From Thuidium tamariscinum (lineage: Eukaryota; Streptophyta; Bryopsida; Hypnales; Thuidiaceae), in contig OX344749.2 in the NCBI GenBank assembly GCA_947034885.2, forward strand, positions 36,351,682 through 36,415,681: a DNA stretch of 64,000 bases, written 5' to 3'. The translations under genes were made by a program, and so were the position numbers. The notes beneath the pieces are model-generated. The model had not been told where the DNA came from. It worked only from the letters and a program-made list of their open reading frames with translations, and did not search any database. Positions 25,488-38,405 of this stretch are shown here, piece after piece. Positions within the stretch are counted from its first letter, which is position 1, and the number at the start of each line of letters is the position of its first letter.

Positions 25488-28400
25488 CTAAATGTCTGCA
25501 TACTGATGAGCCTTGGGAAGACAAGTTAGGTTGCCTAGGTTGCCTTTGCACTGGGGGAGATCCACAGTAACAGGGGGGTTCACTTCTTGCGTCAGCGCAG
25601 CCGAAAGTGCCGAGCTGTTATGGAAGAGAACATCCTGCAGGAAAGCCACCGTGATGCCTGCCGAGAACTGGCGCATGGGCTGCCGGGAGGAGTTTCCCTT
25701 GCAGGCAAGGCAGCGCCACTTACAATCGTCGTCGAGCATATCCATGTGGCCGTTATTGGTCGCCACGAAGTGGAAGGACGCAGGTTTCAGATCGGTGTAG
25801 AAATTGATGTGGCCCCGGTCCTCCGGGGCGCAGGCTTGACCAAATATCTTCTCAGGCCCCAGGCCTGTCCCCACAATGAGAGTGGGCACACCCACATCGA
25901 TGGAATTCGTCTTGTTCGTCAAGACGGTAGGCCGTTCTGTGTCCACAGGGTCGAGCCCCACGATTGCTGAGTACTTCCGTGATGCGTTGCCATTGCCGTT
26001 GTTGAGTGCGAGGGCAAACACAACCAGTCCCCCGCGACTGTGCCCAGCTAGTGCCACTTTCTCGAAATCAGGCGTATAATTCACGGGCAGCTGGGCTATC
26101 AACCCCGTCTTCATCCAGTCTAATACGGCTCTTGCATTTTTGATCTCAGTTGTTAAGGAAAAGTCCACGGGTGGCCATTTCAGGGGCCAAAATTGAAATT
26201 CAAACATCTGGAGAGCACAAGAAACCCATTGTTGAGTCGATCCACCAGTAACGCACTCACCTTGGATTTATAACCGAATGAATACCGGTTCGATTACTGT
26301 TGTCAATGTATCACAACTGATGTTTACAAGTGGGAATTGTTTTACTGTCTTGTGAGTGGCAACACCGAAGGCTGGGGTGCAGAGGATTATACGGAATAAG
26401 AGCCTCGTACGTGGAATTAAGAAAAAGATTAATATTAACCAGATCAGGTCCTGTATCATTCTTGACTGGGCAGGCAGATCGATCCTTCTGCGGTATTACT
26501 GTGACAAGAATGTGGTTGTCTTACAATGCATGGACAAGCTCCCATTCAAGAATTTCTACAGGGAAAAGGAGCCTCAAGGGATTCACGAAAAGCAGAAGGG
26601 GCCCTGTTTTGAAATTCAAGATTTGAATGTTATGCGGCGTAAGCGGAAATTATAATTTCGTTTTAATTTCCTAAGCTTTTGCAGTCCAGGGACACTTCCA
26701 GTCCTATCAGAGGCAAACACTAAATGATAAAACTAGTGAGTTGCATTGCTTGTCTCAATTCTCAAAGCATCAAAATTGTGACATTCAACGGCAAATTAAA
26801 GCCCTCTAGGAACGGGCCACTCGGTATAGATTTGAGATTCGAGACAGGCTCAGATAAGACATTCATGAAGGACTACCACTTAACCCCGAAGGAACCAAAG
26901 TTCCCTCAAGTAGGCTTGAAATTTAAGATAGGAAATTAGATTAGCTTTTTGAAAATATAATTTTCATTTCAATTGGTTCTTGGGACCAAAAGTCATGATG
27001 CCATTCTAAGTCCTAAAAGCAGTTTGTCAAGAAAATTAATTAATTAATTAATTAAACAAAATTCTCTCAAAGATTATGTTTTGATCTACTTCTATGGCTT
27101 TGAGTCACTCTATTTGGATTAATAATGAGAAAGTTATGGGCAATCTTGTATTTCACACAATTTAAGTGGCTTCTTGAAAAAACAACCAACTTAGAGTTCA
27201 TTTTTTAATACAATTCTTCAAATTTTTCAAAAACATTTACAATAGGGTGAAATTTTTTGCAAGCACAATCACACTATTGGGATTATAGTATTTCAATTCC
27301 ATCTTAAAGTTATTAACAATTTGATGTTTTGTTCAATCTTGGACCTACTTTTACAATTTACTTAACAATTTTTTCAATGAAAGAAAGTCAAGTGTTTTTC
27401 AAGTTGTTTTCAAAAAAAATTCAATGACTGTCAACTCAAATGCTTAGCAATGCCAAAAAATTTCACAAAATGGAAATCAAAGTCATCTCAGAATGGTAGG
27501 CCAAAGTTTTAAAAAAAAAGCTTTTTCTTTCTAGCTTTGAAATTTTGAATGCTAATATCTTCCAATCTATGTGGTCAAACTTCATGAAATTTTCACCACA
27601 TGATTTGAGACAAGTGAAGTACAAGATCCTATGGTTAGATTTTAAGAATTTTTGTTTCTATTTCATGCTAGGCGAAAGTAGCAAACATGACAATTTTGAG
27701 TGGTTTTCAAGCTAGAAAATGCTTGGATTGTGAAGAGGTTCAATTGGATTTTGGTCAATATCTATCTTGCCTAAGTGGCAACCTCCGTAGGATTTTGAAA
27801 TTTCAAAGGGTCCATCAAGTAAGGTGGGTACACCTAAAATTGCACCTCACCTAAAAGTGCCATCTATAGTTGCTGTACATTTCTGAATTCCATTATGTAC
27901 CTATTTGGCTGGAGCTCTTTTAGAAACAGACTTTGAACCTTAATAACTTTCACATATTGTATCCAAATGCTGCGTTTTTTGGTGCATTGGAATGTGCTTT
28001 CACTTGCCAAGAAGACTATATGAAAATTTGATGAGACCAGTAATACTTACTAGGGCACAGTACCAAAAAGTGGCACTTTTAGGTGTACCCACCTTACATA
28101 CACTGATCAATACATTGAGAGTCTTGAGGAAGAGATGTGATTGCGATTCAAGAGCTAGCTCACCTCAGGAGCCACAACGATGAAGCCCCAAGACACAACC
28201 TGAGAGAGGAGTCCGGTGAAATCGGTATTGTGAAGCAGAAATCCATGTTGGAATTGCACCACGGGATACCGACCTGGACGTTCTGGGAATGCCACCCACA
28301 GACTGACGGGAAGCGCTCTCCCTCTCTTCACTCGGACAGGAGGCGCATGGCCGTAGGGTCCTTCCTTGAAGATGTCTCCCGCACTCGCCGTTACTGCACA

Positions 28401-28998
28401 AGCCGTCTGGAACCACAGGCAAAACCGCAAATTTACAGTTTTCCCAGGTTCGTTCGGAATGAGATCCAATGCATGCCAGTTTCTAAAGCTCATAACTTAT
28501 ACTGACTAATGCTCTATTCTGACTGAATTAGAGCCTTACAATATACAATTCAAATTTCTATCTACAATGATTTTCAATGTGAAAAAGGAAATCAAGCCTG
28601 TGCATGATGATATAATTAAACTGTCTAAAAATATAAGAAAATGGAGGATCTGTTAAACGAGACTCAAGAGCTGATGTACCTTAATTCAGTGAGATGATTT
28701 GATTAACGGAAGAGTACACTCAGATATACATATATAGGCAAGTATTCAATACTTCCAGCTACTACTCACCCTCTATCTACCTTACCTGCAATCCTTAATT
28801 AAGGTGCAGATTATAATACAAGAGGATGTTACCTAACGCCTAACTCATAATTTACAGGACAGGTGTTAATCAGCCGGGATGAGTGACTGTATATGTTCTG
28901 GGAGCATGCATTCAACAGGATCAGTGTAGATAGCAACGTACCTGGCTCAAGCAGCACAAGAAGCTGAGCAAAACGAGGAATCGTGTTGAAATCGCCAT
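25488..28998 (-). CDS. Chlorophyllase B
   Basis: Minus-strand exons 28942-28998 (19 codons), 28164-28406 (81) and 25488-26207 (239 plus stop); 339 aa. Donors are GTACGT and GTGAGC; acceptors are GTTCCAG and CTCTCCAG, all phase 0. Role as for A: hydrolysis of the chlorophyll phytol ester. It keeps the leader MAISTRFLVLLSFLCCLSQ, FQHGF, GHSRGG, GLDPVDT and NNGHMDMLDDD, the last being closest to the wording in known chlorophyllases. The protein ends HQYADI. Intron 2 (26208-28163) is swollen to 1956 bp by a TTAA-flanked element and a TA-flanked foldback, compared with 332 bp in A. With the best donors and an intact TATA box at 29145-29153, this is the copy most likely to be active. Confidence 0.92.
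26884..27738. mobile_element. piggyBac-like element P3 in intron 2 of gene B
   Basis: Left flank TTAA (26880-26883), right flank TTCA (27739-27742), probably a mutated TTAA. Left end CCCCGAAGGAACCAAAG. The introns of genes A (TTAA at 15607-15610) and C (43180-43183) are the matching empty sites. Interior homologous to P2. It contains a short (TTAA)n run near 27035-27053. Confidence 0.8.
27822..28094. mobile_element. Stowaway-like foldback B2 in intron 2 of gene B
   Basis: Ends AGGTGGGTACACC and GGTGTACCCACCT, flanked by TA on both sides. 273 bp. Confidence 0.85.
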
Positions 28999-29144
28999 AG
29001 ATGGGGCCGACAGGACGAGTAACTGAACTGAGATTCTCAGCTCTACAGAAACAGCTGAACAATCTAACTTCCTTCTACAGACGCAGTCATCCACTTACTG
29101 GTGTTGCTTGCATTTCTAGTGCTTCTGTGAGTGAATGTGGGTTC

Positions 29145-29153
29145 CTATTTATA
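29145..29153 (-). promoter_or_regulatory. TATA box of chlorophyllase B
   Basis: TATAAATAG on the minus strand, about 150 bp upstream of the start codon. The same position and sequence occur in gene C. Confidence 0.75.
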
Positions 29154-30095
29154 ACGTATATGGAGCTAGTGTTTCATTGTAATGGTGGTATTCCACAAAC
29201 TCGGCAATTTTATCATTTCGACCATGCAGTCTGAATCAAATGTATACAACTACTAGATTTTAGACTTTGTGGATTATAATCTACATATACGTCCTAGAAA
29301 ATGAATTAAAAAATGCCATTTTAATGAAATATGTATTTTATATTTCTAGCACAAGGTTGACTTCTGCATAAGACTTTTTACCACTAAGGTAAGAATCCCT
29401 TATACATCATTGAAAAGAAGATTCTTGTAATGAACACAATCGTTTTATGTGGCTCCTCAGCCAACCCCAATCCTTGCATGTACTGACACATCTAGTGAGG
29501 CATTGCCTGTAATGCTATGCATGGCTGTGTGGTGGTGCTTCTGTTTCACAGTAAGGGGAGATTATCTGGACAAGGGTGTCAAAAGTTTCCCATGCAATTT
29601 GTGTACCAGGATGGAGGAAAAAAACAAATTGTGACACGTTATTTCTGTGTAGGCAACTTGTAAAAGCCAGGAATTAATGGCAATCTGTGAATCAGGGAAC
29701 CTTCCTCTGAAGTAGGTCACATCCTCAACTGGTTGTTTGTTAAAAAAAAAAGAAAAAGAAAAAGGTCCTCCACTGGTTGATTGACTCCATGCCACCCCGC
29801 CTTGGTTAACTTCAAAGAATTTCAATTGAGTGATCTCAAGGGTGTTGCCAAAGTGCTCACCATCGTACATAGTTCACGCAAATATCGTGGGATCAAACAA
29901 TCTCATCATCATATATATTATGGGATTTGAGTTCTTTGTAGAATCTATCTTTTGATGAATTCATGAAAGATGAAATCTGTCATCTAAGTCCACAAGGCTT
30001 AGGGCCGCTTCACACCTAGAAGCTGGGCCAATTTGTCACCAAGGCAATTGCCCAAAATTTCAGCCCATTCTTGGGTTGGAGGCCAGCCTCATCTA

Positions 30096-30368
30096 AGGTA
30101 GGTACACCCAAAAGCGCCACTTATTCATATTGTGCCTAGTTCCTGTTATTAGCTAGTTCAGATTTTTATGTAGTCTTGTTGGCAAGTGAAAGCATGTTCC
30201 AATGCACCAAAGAATGCAGGATTTGGATACCATATGCAGAAGTTATTAACGGTTAAAGTCTGTTTCTGAAAGCACCATCTACAACCTGTGAACACGACTG
30301 ATTTTGGAAATGTATGTGCACTGAAGATGGAGTTTATAGGAACAGGGCATTTTGGGGTGTACCTACCT
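30096..30368. mobile_element. Stowaway-like foldback B3
   Basis: Ends AGGTAGGTACACCC and GGGTGTACCTACCT after a TA. The duplicate copy reads cctcatctaatttgaca at about 49520, an empty site. The right-hand TA has become GA. Confidence 0.8.
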
Positions 30369-31905
30369 GAATTTGACATTGGCCTTGAGGCCAAAAATTG
30401 GCCTCCCATTTTTGGTGCACCCAATTCAACAAGTTCGGGCCATGCCAGGGCCATGTCAAATCATCAAGAAAACTCTGACACAACAAATTGGCCCAACCTC
30501 TTGGTGCAAAGGTTTTGGGGGCTGATATAACTATATAAGCCTCTCAACCAATCACAAGCTAGGATTCTTGACCTCAAATACACCAAATTGGCCCCAACTC
30601 TTTGTGTAAAGTGGCCCTTGGATTGTTGATTATTCCCCAATAAACACTTCATTCATGCACTAGTCTTTCAAATTGGAACCCTCTTTCTTTATGTGATCTC
30701 AAGTATCTAAAAGGAGGTTGTCGAGTATAGAAGTCTAATATTATAGCTTGATGCCTTGGTTCTTAAGGTCTATATAGGCACCAACTGGTGTCTATATGAT
30801 TCTTTGGTACATGACACTTAAGCCTAAGCATTGCTAGCTAGTAGAAACATATTCATTTGGTGAAACATGCTAAAAAAAAACCTTACATTAGACTCAATTA
30901 GTTTAGTTTATCATTAAATATTTTTCTAGTGTACCTTTTTCACTGAGGTCCACTAAGCCAACATTTCTACTACTCTTTACTAGGAGTATACAATAACTTA
31001 TGTTCAAAAACCTATCAATTTATTTGCCAACCTACATATCACCTTAGTTTATGTAAAATCACATTTTTATGAACCCAAAAGTTAGATATGTCTTGAAAAT
31101 TTTGACAAATATTGAGCCAATATGGAAATGTTAGATTATTACATCTTAGTTTTTCTTTCATTTGTAGGTTTATTCTAATCTAGTACCTTGATCTCATAAA
31201 AAAGTGACAGGTTAGTGCCTTGTCATACAATGGGCTCAAAAATTTTAAAACTTTAAAATTTTATTTGATTTAAAAAATTCTAATGTTAAAATTTCATTTC
31301 ATTCTACATATACATTCCACCCCCTCTTATAATTTTGAGAGGGTGGGATTCTATGTAATCAATATGTGATAATGACAACATCATCCATATCCACATGCCG
31401 AATCCATATGTTATAGTCGTATCTAATATGTGTTGATTGTATCCATATCTATATACAATATTCAAATATTCATATGTAATATTTAAGTATCCATATCTTG
31501 ATTTTGTATTGTATTTTGAATTCATATTTGGAAGGCTCAAATTAAATCTCACAAAGATCAATGGCTTGTGATTTTTTGAAAAATAGATGATATATTTTTG
31601 GAAGGGAAACATTTTTTTTAATCTTAAATGAACAACTTGTGATTTTTTGAGAAAAGGGGGTGGAACTAAGGTGGGTATACCCAAAAGTGCAACTAACCTT
31701 AAAGCGCCATGTATATCCATTGTACATTTTCAAAATTAGTTATGTATACAGGTTGGAGATGGCACTTTTAGAAACACACTTTGATTCTTACTAACTTTTG
31801 CATATTGTTTCGAAATGCTATGTTCTTTGGTGCATTGGAACATGCTTTTATTTGTCAACAAGACTAGATGAAAATCTGAATGGCTTTATAATAGTAACTA
31901 GGCAC

Positions 31906-32183
31906 CAGCCCTTCTTTTTTGCTTTTTGAGAAAGTGCCAAGATGGCAATCACTTCAAATTTGCTAAAGCATTGTATTTTTACATTCATCCATTTTGGGGG
32001 CTAAAAAACACTTTTTCGTCATATTCATACACTTCTTCATCCAATTTTGGCAACTTCATCCATATTTTATAGAGAACTAGAAAATTTCTAGTGAAAAGAA
32101 ATTACTTTTATCTAGCGAAAAAAAAACATTTATTTTGAAATGGTGCAATCTAGCCACACAGTGCCGGAAAAAAAAGGCTACTG
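31906..32183. mobile_element. CAG-ended foldback element (278 bp)
   Basis: Left end CAGCCCTTCTTTTTTGC, right end AAAAAAAAGGCTACTG, flanked by GGCAC on both sides (31901-31905 and 32184-32188). The B5 copy shows the empty site (actaggcacagtacca). Superfamily undecided. Confidence 0.75.
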
Positions 32184-32195
32184 GGCACAATACCA

Positions 32196-32532
32196 CATAA
32201 GAGGATTTTTGGGCCCCCAGAAGACTGTTTCAGGGGTGTTCCCCGAAATTGTTCCCACTGCTGCAGACCAGCCCCCTGCTGGTTTGAATTTTGAAAAAAA
32301 AAATTAAAATTTTTTTCTTCAAAAAACTTCAGAATGTATTAAAGAGAGAAAAAATGATTTAAAAATATATATTTAAAAATAAATAAATTAAAATATTTAA
32401 TATTTAATTAAAATTAATAAAAAATATTATTTTCTGACATGGCAGTCGCTCGACCACATCAGCATCGCGTTCCCAACATTCCCAACGTTTGGGAACTCAC
32501 AATCTTGTACAATAGCTGAAAATCCTCTTATG
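32196..32532. mobile_element. CATAAGAGG-ended element D0 (337 bp)
   Basis: Perfect inverted ends CATAAGAGGATTT and AAATCCTCTTATG. Comparison with B5 (gtaccaataaatgg) shows insertion between 'acca' and 'ataaa' with no target duplication. The interior is AT-rich with a GC-rich block holding tgacatggc and ccacatcagc. Related copies: 6515-6950 and 63857 to the window end. Confidence 0.8.
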
Positions 32533-32620
32533 ATAAATGGTACTTTTGGGTGTACCCACCTTAATGCAAACCAGGAGGTCACAGCCTCATTTGAGTGCAT
32601 TGTTGGGCAACGTAGCCCTA

Positions 32621-32999
32621 TAGTGGAATCACCCAAAATCGTCCAAATAAAGAATTCAGCATAGTTGGAGGCATCTTTTTCTAAAAATGGTATTCTTTCT
32701 AGTATTAGCGAGTGAAAATCATGAATATTCAAAAAAAATTCGGAATTAGTATGTAATTTCTATAAATTTCCAAAGTATTGGCTACCTAGACCACTGGAAC
32801 CGTCCTGTAGGTGTACCTTTAACTAAACACCTGCTGAAATCAATTGTCAGTGAATGAAAACTATGCATGTGTCTTACAAATGCATCAGCAAATTAAAATT
32901 AAACATTTGTTGGACTCTTTAATGAATGCTTGTAGATAGATTTAGTGGTATTCTAGGGTCCAAGAATAGGTACAGGGATGGAAATGGGTGTTTCTCCCT
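32621..32999. mobile_element. MITE family E, copy 0
   Basis: Ends (ta)GTGGAATCACCCAAAA and ATGGGTGTTTCTCCC are imperfectly inverted. Same as 51161-51544; an inverted second copy is at 51601-51982. Confidence 0.6.
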
Positions 33000-33001
33000 T
33001 A

Positions 33002-33784
33002 GAGCATCCCCACGGCTACAGCGCCAAGTGGGGCGCCAAGAGAATTAGTAGCGAGGCTATTGGCAAGTTGAAATTGGAATTTTCAGAGATTACCCCACCG
33101 CTGAGGCAGCATTGGACACGCCACATGCAAGCTTAGTGTGGTCCCCAGACAAGGACCTACCTTGTAATTAAAGTAACACACTTTGTTAGGCCAAATGGGG
33201 CTCCCTCGTCGCCTGGCCATTTTGGGTATGGCTAGATGAGGTTGGCAGAGAGAGATTCAACGTTTATTCATTACCTTTTTGCATTTATTGAAGCTTTATT
33301 GAGCATGCTCTTGGCACTCGATTTGGCCGGGTGCTCTCCAAATTTGGCCGGGGCCGCTCCCTTTTTTGGCTTCCGCGTGTGTGTGGTATAGGAGGAGGCT
33401 CTTGAATGGAGTGGGTTCTAAAATGGTGCCCTATCTTAAATGTACAGTATTTGTACATGTTGCATTTTCATAGCCTTCAGCAGTGTACTGACTGTACATT
33501 TTAGCTAGGGCACCATTTTAGAGCCCTATGCCCTTTCAACTTCAGAATTTGATAACTAATTCTAGAGAGCTCCAAAAAATATGAAACGACTTGGGTTAGA
33601 TGCCTATTCAAGCCGTCTTTCAAGGAAAATTCTCTGAAAAATATTTCAAGATGTTTGACCTGCCCAAAATTCTGTTCCAGCCCTTAGATGGTCGGTTTCT
33701 GGACCTCCTCCCATAGACAGATCACTAAGCGGGCTCAGCCAAGCAGCGGGTCAAGTGCTTTGGCGAGTCGCAGTGCGGATGCTC
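33002..33784. mobile_element. Harbinger-like element with GAGCATCCCC ends (783 bp)
   Basis: Begins GAGCATCCCCAC, ends GCGGATGCTC, flanked by TTA (32999-33001 and 33785-33787). The duplicate copy has the empty site (tctcccttaacaatcttcaatcac at 51535). The interior is relatively GC-rich but shows no transposase. The same ends occur on the 131-bp element at 47252-47382. Confidence 0.85.
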
Positions 33785-35763
33785 TTATCTTCAATCACAT
33801 GAATGTGCCTTTTTATGAACCACACTGAATGCCAAGCAAGTGGGAATTGATTCTTGTCTTCAAATGCTGAAGGGTGCCCACGTTCGAGAATTTGAGAAAA
33901 TGGTTCACTCCCATTTGTTCTTTAAAAAAAGAAAGGCCCTCTCACATCTGTCAGTCATTGCCAGATCCAGATAGATCTTCTCCAAGAAGGTTGGCCTCTG
34001 GCTGCCAAAAATACGGTGGAAATATCATAAACGGTGCCCCTATTCTACTGGCACAGCCAATCAGGTGTTTTTTTTCCATCTTTGTTTGATTTTTTTTAAA
34101 AACAAATGTACAATTTCCATTGATAAAGGAAGCAGAACATTGTACCTAGGGAACCCCCTGATGAAGCGGGGTTTTTTTATTTTTTGTTTTTTTGGGCATC
34201 ATTTGACTTCTAAGTGTCCTCATAACATTCAGTAGCAGCCTCTCACACTGCCTCCCAACGGATGAAATGGTGTGGAATATTCCACATCATTCAGTAACTA
34301 AAGTTGCAAACTTCAAGAAATGTCAGATGAAATTAGGTGATGGTGACTTCACAAAGGGAAAAGCAGTCCTTCTATGGGCTACTGAATGTTATACTGATTC
34401 ATCTCCAAAACTAAAGATTTGGGAAAAATCATCATGAAATACTAATTAATTGGAAGAATACTTTGGAATTGAAATGAAAATAAAAGTTGGAGAGTTTGAA
34501 TTATAGATTCTATCTATATGGTTAGATTCACCAATTCTGTCATCAATATATTCTATAAATTTTATAAGGAAAAATTCAAAATTCCTCCTAAATTCAATTA
34601 CAAGCAAAATATTGTCATTTTTTGGGTAAATTTTATTGGAATGGATTTGAAATGAGATTCTCTTGACATGGTGATTTTTAAAGAATTTTTGTGTTCTTTG
34701 ATTCTATGACCTCATTTTTACAATTCCAAGTTTGAATTAGAGTCAATGCAATTTTAGCTTGGTCAACCACTTGACATACATCCACATTTATAATTTAAAA
34801 AAATATGTATTCTCTAGTAACACCAAATCCAATTATTGGATTTGACAACAACTTCATAAAGTATCTCTGAAAAAAATAGGGAGGCTTTCATCCAAGTTGG
34901 AATGAAAAAGAAATCTTATTTTGGATCTATACATTGTCTAGAAATTGGACATTGGAGCACTTCAAGATTGAAGCACTCTATAAAGTGATCTTCATTGGAG
35001 TGATTAAGCTATATACATCCATGGAAACAAATGAAACCTACAATTTATCAATGAAAATTCATTTATTGATCTCAAAGAGTATATAGTCATTCAAATAGAA
35101 CAATTTTGTTCTAAGATTTGGTAGTGACTTAGTGATTTCATCCATAGGAAGGAAGATCACTCTTTTCATTGATCTTTAGCAAAACTTGCTCCCAAAAAAA
35201 TTCCTTAAATATAGTGCTCCATAACCAACAACAATCGATACTATTGTTGATTGAAAAGATTTGATTTGTTCAAACTTCATTGGCTTACACTTAAATAGGG
35301 ACACGTTCAAAAGCCAGTTTTTTTTCCATTTTTTATAAAGTGTCAAAGTGTCAAAGTGTCAATATAAAATGTTATAGTGGTATTTTGAATTTCAACATTC
35401 ATTTACATTTTAGATAGAAAATATTGCATTAGCACATATCATATATCCATAATTTTGTTTTCATTTACAAATTGGTGATTTCATCTAAGAATTTTATTGA
35501 ATTTGAAGTTTTTTAATGATTAGCTGCCCTTTCAATCCTATTTGTGTTTGAAGGTAAGGTGAAGGGCCCATTATTTTGGTGCAATCGGTGACCACATTGC
35601 AAAAAAATTAATCCATTGTTTGAAAGATAGACATTTTTGGTAAAGCTATGCGACAAAAATGGAATGAAAATGATAAATCCACATTTATATAAAAAGAATA
35701 TTCATTCTCAAAGGAGATTTTTCATTTTTTTTCATTTTTCTACATCCTTATTTTGCACACAAT

Positions 35764-36175
35764 AGAGTTATTTGTAAAGTACTCCCTAGTTTGAGCAGAA
35801 TATTAAAAAAAAATGGGGCTAAAGAGTGGAATCGAAAAGTCATTAAGAGTTCCCAAACTCCATTCGAAACGTCAACTTTTCCACCTCAACATCATGCCTC
35901 AACCTCACCCGTGGTGTAAAGTACGTGACATCGTCAACCTGCAATGTCGGGCTTCTCTTCCTCACTTGCGGCGAGCCTGCAACATCACGCTTCTTTCCCG
36001 GCTTGCAATATTGCGCTTCGAAAGTGGGGTTAAATTTTTTTTAGGTGTCATTTGGACACGAAAAAAAGTTCCATACTCACTTCTATTGACTGCAAGTGAC
36101 TTTGTATCTAAAAGCTGCTTTTTCACAAAACTGGTGGGTTCAAATCCCAGTTTTGCCTACTTCACAAATAACTCT
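35764..36175. mobile_element. TIR element with AGAGTTATTTGT ends (412 bp)
   Basis: Left AGAGTTATTTGTAAAGTA, right inverse AGAGTTATTTGTGAAGTA, flanked by AAT on each side. The duplicate (cacacaatgagctcg near 54328) is empty. Near its right end tgggttcaaatcccag resembles a tRNA T-arm (Pol III B box). The open frame at 35813-36217 overruns the element and has no domain. Confidence 0.8.
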
Positions 36176-36889
36176 AATGATCTCAAATTTTTAGAGCATT
36201 TTCCATATCTTCTATAATAAAATGCTTATTTTAACTATTTATAGTGTAATTTCTACTTTATTCTTCAAAGACCAACCACTTTAAGACATTATAATTTTTG
36301 AAATAATGACTTACTGAGACTTGCTAAATGAGCACAAATCTTATAGCAAGTTTTCATGTTGTGTTACAATTGGAATTGAATATCCAAGTTTTTGAGAAGT
36401 AGAATCACTTATGTCAAGTTTCATGGCACTAAAAGTTTAATGAATTATAGGAAAAATTGGTCTACATTACAAAAATAGTTTTACTTCTTGTCAAACTAAT
36501 AGAAAATAAAAAAACTTCATTCAAGTCTAAAGTTTAAAAAAGTTTTTAGGAAGTCAAAAACTTACCTCTCTTACTACTTTTCAAGAATCTCCTCCAAATT
36601 TTTTGTCAAGCAACAATATTGATTATCCTTTTGCAACTATTGCACCTTTCCACATAGAATTCCACATAGAGTTTCTTGTCTTAACTCATAAAAGATGGAA
36701 GGTATTTTTGAAGAAGATATATCTCAAAGCTACCTATTTTTGATAGATTGTTTGGAATCAAAAAATAAAAACATTTCTTTGATTTACAACCTTACAAAAG
36801 TATATTAAACAAGTAAGGCAATGTGTAGAATTTTTTTTAGCCCATTTGATTGTGTGGATTGAAAAAATATAAAATTATGCTTGTTTCAA

Positions 36890-37900
36890 TGAATGGCATC
36901 TTGCACATTGTTGCCTAGTGCATTGAACCTCAATGAATGCCCCGGGTTAGCTCAGGAACATGGCCATGGAGGTTTTGAACAACATAATTGAGGTCTATAG
37001 CCTGTCACGTCACGCAAAGTAAGGGGTTACGACCCTCCCTTCGTGCATATCGGGAAATTGCTGCCCAAGGGTGGTACCCAGAGGTTAGCAAATTTCCCGA
37101 TATGCACAAAGGAAGGGTCGTAACTTGGGGTTAGGCGTGCCGGATTTCTTTTTCTTTCCAGTGTTGCAACAGTGCAATGCATCGTTGCACTTTCCCAAGT
37201 ATTGTATTGCGTTATTGCATCAATTATTTAGAATGAGACTGGAAACCCAAGTGCTTAACGCCTACTGAAAACAACTCACTTGTTACCTTCTCGTATAGCT
37301 ACTGGGAAGTTCGCAACAGTGCGACCCTTGCATTTGCAGCTCTACTGCGTCCTTGTATTGGCTTTTCAGTCTGAATGTGTACAAACGGGAGTCGACCTGC
37401 GAGGCGAGTCATTTCAGGGTTTGAGTTCCTCCACAGGTAAGAGTCTCAATATGGAAATGCAATCAGCTTTTCATGAAGGTTCTTAACATTTGGGGAGTCC
37501 GTCCGTGGATCCGATAGATCATGTGTCTGGAATCCTCAGGAGAGAGGTTATGAGCTGCTCACCCCTTTCTCTCGCAAGAACTTTGAGCCCTCAGCAAATC
37601 TGCAACATCAGCATGAAGAAGGCAGTGGTGGATATCAGGTCATGGAATGACAAGTGCTTTACATCGAAGCTCAGGCCCTGTCTTAAATCATGTTCTCTCA
37701 ACTCAAGCCCTCGGTTATAACTTCAAGAGTTGTTGATTGGTTCAGATCTTCTGCATTCCATCTTTAAGTGACTGTCTTCATATGCTACATTGGGAAACCT
37801 TTATGTTTCACTATTGGTATCACGAGCTCTTGCACCTTTTGTCAAGTCAGATGACTTACCAACAATCCTAATGAAGCTTGCAGAAGCCAGTTACACAAAA
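36890..37900. repeat. Left part of unit U3 (paralog of 13440-14120)
   Basis: Begins with the last 55 bp of the oxygenase relic (atggcatcttgcacattgtt) and continues through the same landmarks as U1. Interrupted by a 241-bp hairpin insertion. Confidence 0.8.
37022..37262. mobile_element. Hairpin-bearing insertion (241 bp)
   Basis: Absent from the paralog at 13600 (caaagtatgtggaaaacaac). Flanked by TA. Contains near-perfect 36-bp inverted arms (gttacgaccctcccttcgtg, and its mirror ending at about 37124) with a 30-base loop. Ends only weakly inverted. Confidence 0.75.
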
Positions 37901-38405
37901 TGTCACAAAAAATACATTACCCAACTGTGCAAGTAACCAGTGCACTCAACTTAAAGCCAACAAGACACTTCATATTTTTTTCAACAACTGGACTAGTATT
38001 CAACAACCCAATATTTTTTCCAAGTGCTTGATGGACAATGCATTGTACTATACTTGGAGTACAGAATTGGCCTAGGAGAACCTCCCTATGAATGAGCATA
38101 TGACATTGGCATGTACACAAGGTTATTGACATTGAACCAAAACTACACAGCTCTTGAAATTCGACCTACCAAAGTTACATGTGACCATTTGGTTAGTCAG
38201 TTAGCTAATGAAACAAGGTCACACACTTGTTCAATGCACCAATGGTGAACATTTCAAGCATCGATATGGATGAAGCTCAATCACTGAGCATGATTGAGCT
38301 TCATCCATTCATCCATTCACTAAGTTAAACACAAACAGAACTCAGAACCAAAAAAACCTAAATAAACCCGAACGCCTTCAGAACAAACCCTGAGCAATAT
38401 TAAGT

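Larger units (their letters stand above)
31669..32561. mobile_element. Stowaway-like foldback B4, broken by two insertions
   Basis: Ends AGGTGGGTATACCC and GGTGTACCCACCT with TA flanks. Its counterpart B5 (50829-51101) is an uninterrupted 273 bp. The excess is the 278-bp and 337-bp elements listed next. Confidence 0.85.
28420..36600. repeat. Large segmental duplication, copy 1 (U2 tail)
   Basis: Starts in intron 1 of gene B and continues through exon 1, the promoter and about 7 kb of upstream DNA. Matches 46795-54750 in the same orientation at high similarity, with insertions on either side accounting for the gaps. Landmarks shared: 'atctcatcatcatatata', 'caatatgtgaga', 'tttgggtgtacccaccttaa'. 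No gene was recognised upstream of exon 1 in either copy. Confidence 0.85.

Noticed and set aside
29001-29234. Plus-strand frame over the chlorophyllase B promoter
   Set aside because: It is antisense to the TATA box and leader exon and does not persist in genes A and C.
36130-36160. Complete tRNA gene
   Set aside because: Only a T-arm-like motif is seen; no acceptor stem, anticodon arm or A box could be found by eye.
35813-36217. 134-codon plus-strand frame as a gene
   Set aside because: It spans the border of a TIR element inserted with an AAT duplication, and the other duplicate lacks it.
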